A stretch of 64,000 nucleotides of DNA from Adlercreutzia agrestimuris. Lineage in GTDB: Bacteria; Actinomycetota; Coriobacteriia; Coriobacteriales; Eggerthellaceae. Where the stretch lies: contig NZ_CALPCX010000001.1 of NCBI RefSeq assembly GCF_943193125.1, positions 744,001 through 808,000 on the forward strand, read 5' to 3'. Position 1 is the stretch's first letter, and every line of letters starts with the position of its first letter. The notes under the pieces were generated by a model. It saw nothing but the letters and a program-made list of their open reading frames with translations, did no database searches and was not told the origin of the DNA. Positions 55,991 through 64,000 of the stretch are shown here, piece by piece. The position numbers were made by a program, and so were the translations under genes.

Positions 55991-57853
55991 TTATGCTTGA
56001 GCAGCGTGTTTGCCTGCAACACGACCCGTGGTCATCGCGTTACCCATGTTGTTGCCAGCTGAGGGGCAGTTGTAGGCATTGCCGTAGCGTTCACCCATGG
56101 TATTTCCAACAGCATACAGTCCGGGAATGACGGCATTTTTAGAAGGAGTCAAGACCTGCATATTGCCGTTAACGCACAAACCTGCAAGTGTGTTTAAGCC
56201 AGGTCCGTAGAGGCGCGGCGTGCTCTGGGTGGCAATGAAGAAAGGTGCTTCATCAATTGCAATCATGTTGTTGGCTGGCTTGCCGAAGTCGGAGTCTTTG
56301 CCGGCAGCGCAGAGCTCGTTGTAGCGCTCAACTGTAGCAAGAGCAGTCTTAAGTGCGTCGCCTTCAAGACCGGCGTTGGTGAGTACTTCTTCAATAGTTG
56401 ATCCGACAAAGACGTCATTGGTCATTACCATGTTGCGATTTGCAATCTCAAGACCACGTACGTTAACCGTGCCAGCGGATGGGTCGGCAGCGTTCATCTG
56501 CGCTTCGTACTCTTCGATGCCCTCCGGGAAGCCCCAGTTTGGAGCACCGTGATCAAGTCCGCCTGCCTGGATGTATTGCATGTGTTTCTTGTCCATGATG
56601 GCGAAGTTACCTTGCATCTTACCTTCGAGGTTGATGGGTTGACGCACGGATTGAGCTAAGACCAAGCCAGCAAAAGATTCATTCATGAAGCGTTCGCCAT
56701 TGCAGTTCATCCACAAGCAAGGAGTTGAACCCCATGGGCCAAAGGAGATTGAGGGGGCATCACCAGCAACGGGACGAGGATGGCTTTCAATAGCGCCACC
56801 TGCCCAACAACCCATCTTGTGACCTGAACCATCGCAGTCGGTCATGCTCAGAAGTGACTCACGCTCAACACCATGGCGCATAGCGTTTTCGGCGCACTCT
56901 GTGCAAAGCTCCCATACCATGTCGGTGTTTGCGCCAAAGTCACCTGTTGCAAGAATGACGCCTTTAGCTGCATCAAACTGAACATAGTTGCCGTCGGCGT
57001 CTTGTGCAATTACGCCTGTGACGGCGCCACTTTCATCATTGATGCAGCGAATTGCACTGTGCCCACAGAACCACTCTGCACCAAGATCTTCGGCTGCTTC
57101 ACGGCTGTATACTTCAAGCTCAGTAAGACGAGAAATGCCAGTTAGTCCTTGCTTGCCAACCGGTTGTTCGTTTTGGGTGCCAACGGTTTGGACGGTTGAA
57201 GCCCACATCTTGTAACCTGAGATTTCAACAGGATAGTCTGAGCCATTGGGCTTATCATAAGCAATTTGAACAATGCACTCGTTGTTTTCATAATCAAAGA
57301 CGTTTGAGGTTTCAGGAACCAGTGAAGCCAAGTTGTCCATCATTTCGCCTGAGTTATAAACGAAAGCGCGAATGACATCAGTATTGCAGCGACCATTTGC
57401 ACGGCGAACATATTCATTAACGATCTCATCTAAATCATATGGACCAAAGCCCCAGCTTTGCAAGAGCTCAGAGTTATAAGAGCAGATATCGTCACCGCGG
57501 TAGATAATCTCGCCATCATTATGCTTTTCAATGACAGCAACTTTTGCGCCTTCTTGCGCTGCTGCTAAAGCTGCCTGCGTGCCTGCATGACCGCCGCCAA
57601 CAACAACGACGTCAAAGCTGTTGGTAGAAGTAATTTCATCAGCTGCAATCTCTGGAGCACTTCCCAGCCAATCTTCATCGCACATGTAATAATCAGGACG
57701 GGTAGCGCTGCCAGTCTCGCTCAGCGTTTTGCCTCCATTGGTAGCATCTGAGGTCTCGGGTGCACTTTGCGGTGCGCAACCCGTAATGCTGAGTGCACCC
57801 AGCACGCCTGCACCAGCGGCCATACCCAAGAAGTTTCTGCGTGATAGTTTCAT
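55991..57853 (-). CDS. Tat-exported FAD-dependent reductase (subfamily B)
   Basis: 620 residues from the ATG at 57853, with GGGAGG upstream. The Tat motif SRRNFLG is at 4-10, the lipobox SITGC gives Cys26. DWLGSAP precedes the dinucleotide fold GGGHAG (86-91); active-site element ERFMNESFAG. The C-terminal loop GERYGNAYNCPSAGNNMG differs from fumarate reductase but keeps an Arg and several polar residues. No heme or FMN domain. Closest relative in the window is the protein at 35971-37920. Divergent from the LuxR gene at 58105. Acceptor unknown. Confidence 0.9.
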   Translation of the reverse strand: MKLSRRNFLGMAAGAGVLGALSITGCAPQSAPETSDATNGGKTLSETGSATRPDYYMCDEDWLGSAPEIAADEITSTNSFDVVVVGGGHAGTQAALAAAQEGAKVAVIEKHNDGEIIYRGDDICSYNSELLQSWGFGPYDLDEIVNEYVRRANGRCNTDVIRAFVYNSGEMMDNLASLVPETSNVFDYENNECIVQIAYDKPNGSDYPVEISGYKMWASTVQTVGTQNEQPVGKQGLTGISRLTELEVYSREAAEDLGAEWFCGHSAIRCINDESGAVTGVIAQDADGNYVQFDAAKGVILATGDFGANTDMVWELCTECAENAMRHGVERESLLSMTDCDGSGHKMGCWAGGAIESHPRPVAGDAPSISFGPWGSTPCLWMNCNGERFMNESFAGLVLAQSVRQPINLEGKMQGNFAIMDKKHMQYIQAGGLDHGAPNWGFPEGIEEYEAQMNAADPSAGTVNVRGLEIANRNMVMTNDVFVGSTIEEVLTNAGLEGDALKTALATVERYNELCAAGKDSDFGKPANNMIAIDEAPFFIATQSTPRLYGPGLNTLAGLCVNGNMQVLTPSKNAVIPGLYAVGNTMGERYGNAYNCPSAGNNMGNAMTTGRVAGKHAAQA

Positions 57854-57904
57854 TTTTCCTCCCTCAATATCAGGATCTCTCTGCGCGCTTTCCCTAAGCT
57901 GTTT

Positions 57905-57921
57905 GCTTCCAAAGTGGAAGC
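57905..57921. promoter_or_regulatory. Short palindrome in the reductase/LuxR control region
   Basis: GCTTCCA (57905-57911) and TGGAAGC (57915-57921) with a three-base spacer, 52 bases from the reductase start. A second perfect palindrome, TTTAGATCTAAA, lies at 58030-58041 nearer the LuxR gene. The 251-base region holds no gene. Candidate operators only. Confidence 0.45.
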
Positions 57922-58104
57922 TTCCCCTGCGCATTGATGAAAGCATGCCAGACTGCCTATGAGTGCGTACATCCGAAAAAGTGTTGATATTGAGAACGAG
58001 AGGATAAAAACCCTCAACGTTTTTACGTATTTAGATCTAAACGCCTTTGTTTTGCCAGGTAAATGCGCCTTTGCTCTAATATTCGCTTGAGAGAGGCTGC
58101 TATA

Positions 58105-59664
58105 ATGCATCACCAGAGGGGGAAGAGTAAAGAGGGTGTTTTGACGCGGATTATTTTGAAATCTCGACTCAGAGAGTTTTGGCCAAGGCATGGCGGTCTT
58201 CTTGCTTTGGGTCTTGCTTGTTTGTTTTCGAGCGTGCTTATATATTCAGGGGTAGCAATTGCGTTTTTGAAAGTGCCCCTTGCTGCAAGCAAAATGCAAA
58301 TACTTGCTGAAACCCTTTTACTGGCAACAGCGTTAATGTCAGCGTTCTTTTTAGTGGTACGCATGCTTGCAAGGCGATCAATACCGCAACTTGGTTGTGC
58401 ATTAGCTTCTATTCTGTATATTTTGACTTCGGTGGTATATGGCTATTTTGTTCTATTTGAAATAGATCAGGACAGTGCCTATGGGGTTCTTGCTTGTTTT
58501 GTCGCCTTGGCAGATGTTGGCATGCTTTTGCTCTGGGGCAAGGTTTGTGCAGAGCGTCTCGGTATTCGTCAGGCGCTTTTAATTATTGGTTTGGCAAGTG
58601 TGTTAACTGCAGCAATCAGTTGTCTGTATGCGCTGTTGCCAACTGTAGGTTTTATTGGCCTTTTTGTCTTAGTTTCCATTGTGGCTGCCGTTATTCCGCT
58701 GCTTTTACAGTTTGCTGCTCATCCTTTATACGACAGGGCACCTCAAGAATCTGTGGAAGCAGAGACAGATTTGGATACGGAAAGTCAAAGTCAAATACCT
58801 CGCCTTTCCTCAAGAATAGGGTCTTTGTTGGACGTGATTCTCATTCCAAGCCTTGGAATGATAGCGTTTGCCTTTGTCATGGCAATTATGCGTACTGAAT
58901 TTCGCGAGAGTCAGGTTCCTTATTTGGCAATGCTTGCATTGTGTGGTTTAGGCATTGTGGTCTTTAGCCTTGTCAAGACGAGTCGATTCTCGCTGACAGG
59001 AGGTATGCAGCTTACTTTTTTGCCTGTCATGGCTTTATTGCTTTTGGCAGTCATTGCCATCACGGAAAACATTGCTGCTGGCGAAGAGTTGACAACCATT
59101 TTGACATACGCGCTTTATACAAGCGCGGTAATCATTACCCTTTCAGCGCTTTGTGCTGTTGCTCATGCGGGGGAATTTTCCAGTGAGGTCATTTTTCTGG
59201 CTACAATTCTGGCGTTTAGTGCAGCTTCGTATCTCGGTCAAAACGTTGCTTCATGCTTTGATGCTGCCTACATTAATACGGCTGTAACGGTTATAACTAC
59301 GGTCTATGCGTTCATTCTGGTTTTGAGTAGGTATGTGCGCCTGCATAAGGATTCTTCTTGGGACGAAATTGAGCTTGCGCAAACTTCAGATGGCAGAGGG
59401 CATATGACATACGAGGCGATAACCTTACAAAGCATTGGCTCAAAAACAGAGGATGCAGTTGCGCAGTTGTCTCTTCGTCATAAACTCACGAAACGCGAAG
59501 AGGAAATACTTATGTATTTAGCAGAGGGGCATAATGGTGCATATATTGCCAGCGTGCTTTTTATCTCGCCAAATACTGCAAGAACTCATATTCACAATAT
59601 CTATCGAAAGCTTGGTGTTTCTTCGCGCGAAGAGATTTTGCGCTTAACGCATGAACCCCAATAA
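58105..59664 (+). CDS. Membrane-bound LuxR-type transcriptional regulator
   Basis: 519 residues from the ATG at 58105 (GAGAGAGG nine bases before). Ten to twelve hydrophobic segments to about residue 425, interrupted by a charged loop near 220-240, then the LuxR helix-turn-helix LTKREEEILMYLAEG with the recognition helix near SPNTARTHIHNIYRKL. Likely controls the divergent reductase at 55991. Confidence 0.88.
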   Translation: MHHQRGKSKEGVLTRIILKSRLREFWPRHGGLLALGLACLFSSVLIYSGVAIAFLKVPLAASKMQILAETLLLATALMSAFFLVVRMLARRSIPQLGCALASILYILTSVVYGYFVLFEIDQDSAYGVLACFVALADVGMLLLWGKVCAERLGIRQALLIIGLASVLTAAISCLYALLPTVGFIGLFVLVSIVAAVIPLLLQFAAHPLYDRAPQESVEAETDLDTESQSQIPRLSSRIGSLLDVILIPSLGMIAFAFVMAIMRTEFRESQVPYLAMLALCGLGIVVFSLVKTSRFSLTGGMQLTFLPVMALLLLAVIAITENIAAGEELTTILTYALYTSAVIITLSALCAVAHAGEFSSEVIFLATILAFSAASYLGQNVASCFDAAYINTAVTVITTVYAFILVLSRYVRLHKDSSWDEIELAQTSDGRGHMTYEAITLQSIGSKTEDAVAQLSLRHKLTKREEEILMYLAEGHNGAYIASVLFISPNTARTHIHNIYRKLGVSSREEILRLTHEPQ

Positions 59665-59911
59665 GGTAAAACTCAACGTGAGTCACCTTCTGTATGTTTA
59701 AGCGCTTTTGTCCAGCATGTGCGTCGTGTTAAGAACGAGCAACCGTTTGGTTGCATCTCTTGTACTTGAGTCTTGTCGGCTATAGTATTCAGGGTTGGTT
59801 ACATATAGATTTTTTGACGTAAAGGTATTTACTTAGCCCTCTCAGATACGTTTTGTTAAGGTATATGTGACAGTTTTGACAAGTTTTTCGCGACAAGAAG
59901 GAGTTCATCCC

Positions 59912-60526
59912 ATGAAAGTACGTGATCAAATTCCAACTGCTGAGAACTCGCATAATTTTAATGCGATGCCCGATACTGACCCCATGCTGTCTGTTGGCTC
60001 AACGCTTGACAATCTTAAGGCAGCCATCATGGGCGAAACAGGTGCTTCAGCAAAATATGCAGCATTTGCCCAAGCTGCAAAAGAGCAAGGCTATGACCAG
60101 ATCGCTCGTTTGTTTGAAGCAACTTCTGCTGCCGAGCAAATCCACATCAATCTTGAATATGGCTTGGTTGCCGAAGAAGATCCGGATTTCGTAAAGCCTG
60201 TAGCTGACGCACCGGAAACGCATGAATGCGACCTGAACCTCATCTCTGGCGCAAAGGGCGAAATCTTTGAGACCTCTGAGATGTATCCGGCTTTCATTAA
60301 GAAGGCTCAAGAAGAAGGTAAGGCAAAAGCTGTTCAGGTATTCACGCGTGCAAAACTTGCTGAGTCAGTACATGCAGAGCGTTATCTTGCTGCTTACAAT
60401 GATCTTGATGCACCCGATGATGACAAGTTCTATCTGTGCCCTGTTTGCGGTTATATTCACAAGGGTGATGACTTCGAGAAATGCCCGATCTGCTTCTGCC
60501 CGAAGGCTTCTTTCCGCGAGTTCTAA
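59912..60526 (+). CDS. Rubrerythrin
   Basis: 204 residues from the ATG at 59912, preceded by AAGGAG. A ferritin-like four-helix region carries the di-iron ligands (EQIHINLEY and ESVHAERYL supply E-x2-H pairs). The C-terminal rubredoxin domain has CPVCGY and CPIC. It reduces hydrogen peroxide in anaerobes. The 247 bases upstream hold a weak hairpin GCAACC-GTTT-GGTTGC (59739-59754) and possible but poorly spaced promoter elements. Confidence 0.95.
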   Translation: MKVRDQIPTAENSHNFNAMPDTDPMLSVGSTLDNLKAAIMGETGASAKYAAFAQAAKEQGYDQIARLFEATSAAEQIHINLEYGLVAEEDPDFVKPVADAPETHECDLNLISGAKGEIFETSEMYPAFIKKAQEEGKAKAVQVFTRAKLAESVHAERYLAAYNDLDAPDDDKFYLCPVCGYIHKGDDFEKCPICFCPKASFREF

Positions 60527-60577
60527 TAAGCTCCTACGCTCAACGTGCTGTTTAAGCTTGTTTGACGAAAACGTACG

Positions 60578-60617
60578 AAGTGGGTGTCAGCCATCTTGGT
60601 TGACACCCACTTTTTTG
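60578..60617 (+). terminator. Terminator of rubrerythrin
   Basis: AAGTGGGTGTCA (60578-60589) pairs perfectly with TGACACCCACTT (60601-60612), eleven-base loop, then TTTT. 51 bases past the stop. Confidence 0.9.
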
Positions 60618-60683
60618 CGTGCGGCTTAAGAGTTTGAGCGTGATACGTGCACCACACTAAAGACGCTACAAGCGTTTGAGGCG

Positions 60684-63600
60684 CTATTCGCTCCTTAGTG
60701 CTTCAACGGGATCTTCGCGCGCAGCTGCACTTGAGGGAATAAGGCCAGCCAAGAACGTAAGACCCACGCTAATCAAGATGAGAATAATGGCTGCCTGCCA
60801 GGGGAGAAGCGCCACGTTGGGTACGTCGAAAAGCGAATAAACAATGGCATTTACCGGAATGCATCCAAGCGCGGTGAGCCCAATACCAATAACGCCTGCG
60901 GTAAATCCTACTATGATGGTTTCCGCATTAAAGACACGACTAATATCGCCTTTACTTGCACCAATGGAGCGCAAAATGCCAATTTCCTTTTTGCGCTCAA
61001 GAACGCTGATATAGGTGATTACGCCAATCATGATGGAGCTCACCACGAGCGATATTGCCACGAAAGCCACCAGTACATAGCTAATCATATTGACAATGTC
61101 AGTCACGGAAGCCATCAGCGTGCCTACGAAGTCGGTGTAGGTGATGACTTTGTCTTCGTCTCCTTCTGCTTTCATGCGCTCATTGTAGTCATCTAATATT
61201 TTGATGACTTCTGACTTTGATTCGAAATCAATGGGGTAGATGTCAATGCCTGCGGGGTTGTTTTTATCAGCGTAGCCAAGTTTGCTGAGATTATTATCAA
61301 AGGAAGCATCCTCAACAGTCATAAATGACATCATGAGTTCAGCCAGCTCTTGTTCGTCCATGTTCATACTAAAAGCGTTTTCAAAAGCTGAGGTATCCAC
61401 GTTGAGTGCATTTTGCATATTTGTTTGCAGTTGCGAAGTCATATTTTGCATGGCGGCATTGATTTGGACTTCAAGGGCTTGAGCCATCTGTTGACCGGCA
61501 GCAGCCATGGCTGTTTGCATATAGCCTGACAAAGCTGTTTGGAGGGATGATTCAAGCGAAGTTTTCAACGCACTTTCAATGGCAGGGGCAAGAGATTGTT
61601 GGATCTTAGCCTCAATTTGTGGTTGTAACTGTTTGGCTACCGCTGTGCTGATCTGAGTTTGCAGCTTTTCGGTATCAAGCGAGTTGGCAAGCGCTTCGCC
61701 TATAGCTTGTGACATTTGCGTGCGCACCTCGTTACTTGAGAGGTAGGCAGTCATAGCATCTTGGAGTGCATTTTCGCCTTTGTAATCTGTGGCATGCTGC
61801 TGATACCACGCAGGAAAGCCTGCAAGCGCGCTTCCGAGGGCTCCGGTAAGTTCAGAGCCAAGTTGCTCGGTGTTTACTGCGCCTGCCATAGACATGTCCG
61901 ACAGATCAAGCGACAGATCGCTGAAGTCAAGGTCCAGTTGTTGAAGGTCAAGCTGGGGATTGATATTGAGCGTAGAGGGGTCAAATGCAGGAAGCGATGC
62001 GGGGTCAATGTTGAGCGCCGAGGTGTCAATCTCAAGTGAGCCGAGTCCTTCAGTGAGGGTTGCCTCGTCCACGGTAAATGCGGCTTGAAGTGCTTCTTCG
62101 TCAATGGTGAAAAGCGAGCTCATGTCAAATGATTCGCGTTGATTCTCTGCTTCGTCTGCAAAAGGCACCCCGGTAAAGACATCAATTGTGGGATCAGCTA
62201 GCTGGTCTTTTACGATCTGGCTTTGTGCTGCTGTCTCAATAACGTGGTCGGTAAGGGAAGCCGGATAATTGATGCCTGGGCTGAGCATGGTGGCCGTAGC
62301 CTCGGGGTCGGGCGACACGATGCCAACAATGCGAATAGTTTCGCCTTGCTCTACGAGATTTTGCATATATGCTTCATCGTCTGACTTATCAACCCAGACG
62401 TCATAGGTGCTGTCGAATGTGTAGAGGTCGCACTGATTGACCAGCTTAAAGGTGATATTCAGCATGTCCTCGTAGGGTATCGGCTCAATATCGTCGGGTA
62501 CATCCACCTCTTCGTCTGCTGAGAATTGGCGAACCATGTTGTCCAGTTCGGTAGTGTCGCGCAAGTCCAGCGAGTAGAGCATGAAGTCAGAGATGCGCCC
62601 ACTTTGCGTGGTCACGAGCACAACTTCATTATAGTTTTCAGGCCATCTACCAGCACGAACGTTATATTGCGTCTTGTAGAGATCCTCGTCGGCGGGCATC
62701 TCATAAAAAGTATCGGTGCTCATCATGGATGATACAAACGAGTTTGATGAACTGCCTGATCCAATGCCAAGCATGCGCAGAGAAACATCGGGATTAACTT
62801 GGTGTAAGTCTTGCGCATTGGCACCATAGATGAGAGGGGTTACGTTATAGGTGTATTCAATTGCATTAACGTAAGGCTCAATGCCGCTTTCTCCGCTATC
62901 TAAAAACTCTTTGAGACTTGCCAGGTCATTTGACCCAATTGAACCAAACATAGTGGTTATCATTTCGGAAATGCCAACTTCGCCATCTTCTTCGTTTTCG
63001 GCGAGCGAGTTAAGCGAAGGATCTTGAGATGCATTTGAGTTGTCGGTATCTGCATTTTCGTTGTCATCCGAGGTGTCCTCGAAGCTCGTGGACATGAGCA
63101 TTGAGGTCATGTCAAAGCCTTGTGAGTGGATTTGAAGCGGATATTCTGAAAGTGTTTCTTCCTCCACTGTTTTAATGTAATTGTTTACGCCGTTTGCCAG
63201 AGACAAGATGGCCGCAATGCCAATGATGCCTATAGATCCAGCGAATGCTGTCATGAGCGTGCGACCTTTTTTGGTCATAAGGTTTTTAAAAGAGAGCGAA
63301 AGCGCTGTCAAAAAAGACATCTTTGTGCGACGAGCTGGCTTTGCAGAACGCTCGTGGATCTCAATGGCAGGATCAAAAGGATCGGTGTCGGATTGAATGA
63401 CGCCATCAGAGAGATTAACGATGCGTGTTGCATATTGTTCCGCCAGTTCAGGATTATGCGTAACCATGATAACCAGACGGTCATGGGCAATCTCGGTCAA
63501 AAGATCCATAATCTGGACGCTTGTTTTGGAGTCCAGAGCTCCGGTTGGCTCGTCAGCCAAAAGAATCTCAGGGTCATTAATAAGTGCACGGGCAATGGCC

Positions 63601-64000
63601 ACACGTTGCATCTGACCACCAGAAAGCTGGCTGGGCTTTTTGTTGATATGTTCGCCTAATCCTACGCGCTTGAGGGCATCAATGGCGCGGGCACGACGCT
63701 CATCGCGTGAAACGCCTGAAAGCGTCAGCGCTAGTTCAACGTTAGAGAGAACCGTCTGATGAGGGATAAGGTTGTAGCTTTGAAAAACGAAACCAATGCG
63801 GTTGTTGCGATAAGTGTCCCAGTCTCGGTCTTTGTATTGCTTCGTGGAGACACCATCAATAATAAGATCACCTGAATCATAGTGATCCAGACCGCCGATA
63901 ATATTGAGCATGGTTGTTTTACCCGAGCCCGAAGGACCAAGGATTGCAACAAATTCGTTATCACGGAATGCAACAGACACATGATTGAGTGCCGTTTGTG
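60684..64000 (-). CDS. ABC ATPase fused to FtsX/MacB-type permease with very long external domain (5' end beyond window)
   Basis: About 1,104 residues are visible; the frame continues past the right edge, where TALNHVSVAF matches the usual start of LolD/MacB ATPases, so only a few dozen residues are missing. GPSGSGKTT (Walker A), LSGGQMQR (signature) and ILLADEPTGALD (Walker B) define the ATPase. One membrane helix (about 238-262) is followed by some 675 external residues, including Leu/Asp repeats (INPQLDLQQLDLDFSDLSLD) and a long Gln/Ala helical segment. Three C-terminal helices carry the FtsX signature (ERKKEIGILRSIGASKGDI). Fits MacB-like mechanotransmission pumps of actinobacteria; cargo unknown. 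Confidence 0.88.
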   Translation of the reverse strand, partial: QTALNHVSVAFRDNEFVAILGPSGSGKTTMLNIIGGLDHYDSGDLIIDGVSTKQYKDRDWDTYRNNRIGFVFQSYNLIPHQTVLSNVELALTLSGVSRDERRARAIDALKRVGLGEHINKKPSQLSGGQMQRVAIARALINDPEILLADEPTGALDSKTSVQIMDLLTEIAHDRLVIMVTHNPELAEQYATRIVNLSDGVIQSDTDPFDPAIEIHERSAKPARRTKMSFLTALSLSFKNLMTKKGRTLMTAFAGSIGIIGIAAILSLANGVNNYIKTVEEETLSEYPLQIHSQGFDMTSMLMSTSFEDTSDDNENADTDNSNASQDPSLNSLAENEEDGEVGISEMITTMFGSIGSNDLASLKEFLDSGESGIEPYVNAIEYTYNVTPLIYGANAQDLHQVNPDVSLRMLGIGSGSSSNSFVSSMMSTDTFYEMPADEDLYKTQYNVRAGRWPENYNEVVLVTTQSGRISDFMLYSLDLRDTTELDNMVRQFSADEEVDVPDDIEPIPYEDMLNITFKLVNQCDLYTFDSTYDVWVDKSDDEAYMQNLVEQGETIRIVGIVSPDPEATATMLSPGINYPASLTDHVIETAAQSQIVKDQLADPTIDVFTGVPFADEAENQRESFDMSSLFTIDEEALQAAFTVDEATLTEGLGSLEIDTSALNIDPASLPAFDPSTLNINPQLDLQQLDLDFSDLSLDLSDMSMAGAVNTEQLGSELTGALGSALAGFPAWYQQHATDYKGENALQDAMTAYLSSNEVRTQMSQAIGEALANSLDTEKLQTQISTAVAKQLQPQIEAKIQQSLAPAIESALKTSLESSLQTALSGYMQTAMAAAGQQMAQALEVQINAAMQNMTSQLQTNMQNALNVDTSAFENAFSMNMDEQELAELMMSFMTVEDASFDNNLSKLGYADKNNPAGIDIYPIDFESKSEVIKILDDYNERMKAEGDEDKVITYTDFVGTLMASVTDIVNMISYVLVAFVAISLVVSSIMIGVITYISVLERKKEIGILRSIGASKGDISRVFNAETIIVGFTAGVIGIGLTALGCIPVNAIVYSLFDVPNVALLPWQAAIILILISVGLTFLAGLIPSSAAAREDPVEALRSE

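Overview
The window looks like a chromosomal segment of a Gram-positive, anaerobic, respiring actinobacterium of the Coriobacteriia (Eggerthellaceae type). The clues are several Tat-exported flavin reductases of the fumarate-reductase fold next to multi-pass membrane LuxR regulators, a lipoprotein-type NrfA, rubrerythrin, a CIRCE-controlled groESL operon and a classic infA-rpmJ-rpsM-rpsK-rpsD-rpoA-rplQ cluster. Base composition is only moderately GC-rich, lower than in most Eggerthellaceae; a Cryptobacterium-like organism is my best guess, not a demonstrated identity. I see no CRISPR array, insertion sequence, prophage or integrase.

Layout. 1-4.7 kb: a large secreted surface protein cut by the window edge. 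4.9-8.2 kb: first divergent reductase/LuxR pair. 8.2-13.7 kb: TSUP exporter, apt, a B12-type radical SAM protein and an amidohydrolase. 13.8-17.6 kb: tatA/B-tatC, hypA-hypB and nadE. 17.6-21.3 kb: a flavin reductase followed by a histidine kinase and a NarL-type regulator. 21.3-24.3 kb: groESL flanked by three short tandem-repeat arrays and a 17-bp inverted repeat. 24.3-27.9 kb: heavy-metal permease, HD hydrolase, MFS transporter and universal stress protein. 28.0-32.4 kb: two tRNA genes and the ribosomal/RNA polymerase alpha cluster. 32.4-35.9 kb: orphan ecfT, a small acidic protein, enolase and a LOG-family protein. 36.0-39.7 kb: second reductase/LuxR pair. 39.7-42.1 kb: twin small membrane proteins, cimA and a YerC-like regulator. 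42.5-44.6 kb: NlpC/P60 hydrolase and VanZ-like protein. 44.7-48.0 kb: third reductase/LuxR pair, whose regulator is frameshifted. 48.0-55.8 kb: Nudix hydrolase, nrfA with a divergent MocR regulator, phosphoesterase, nuclease and a complete queDECF operon. 56.0-59.7 kb: fourth reductase/LuxR pair. 59.9-64.0 kb: rubrerythrin and a very long ABC ATPase-permease cut by the right edge.

How it fits together. The common theme is anaerobic respiration with exported electron-accepting enzymes. Five Tat lipoprotein flavoreductases, NrfA and a two-component Tat translocase occur in 64 kb. Four of the reductases are each divergent from their own membrane LuxR regulator and the fifth sits beside a two-component system. 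The reductases lack heme and FMN domains and differ from fumarate reductase at the substrate site, so they probably serve different, unknown acceptors and draw electrons from partners encoded elsewhere. This modular, repeated 'one reductase, one sensor-regulator' layout is the most interesting system in the window.
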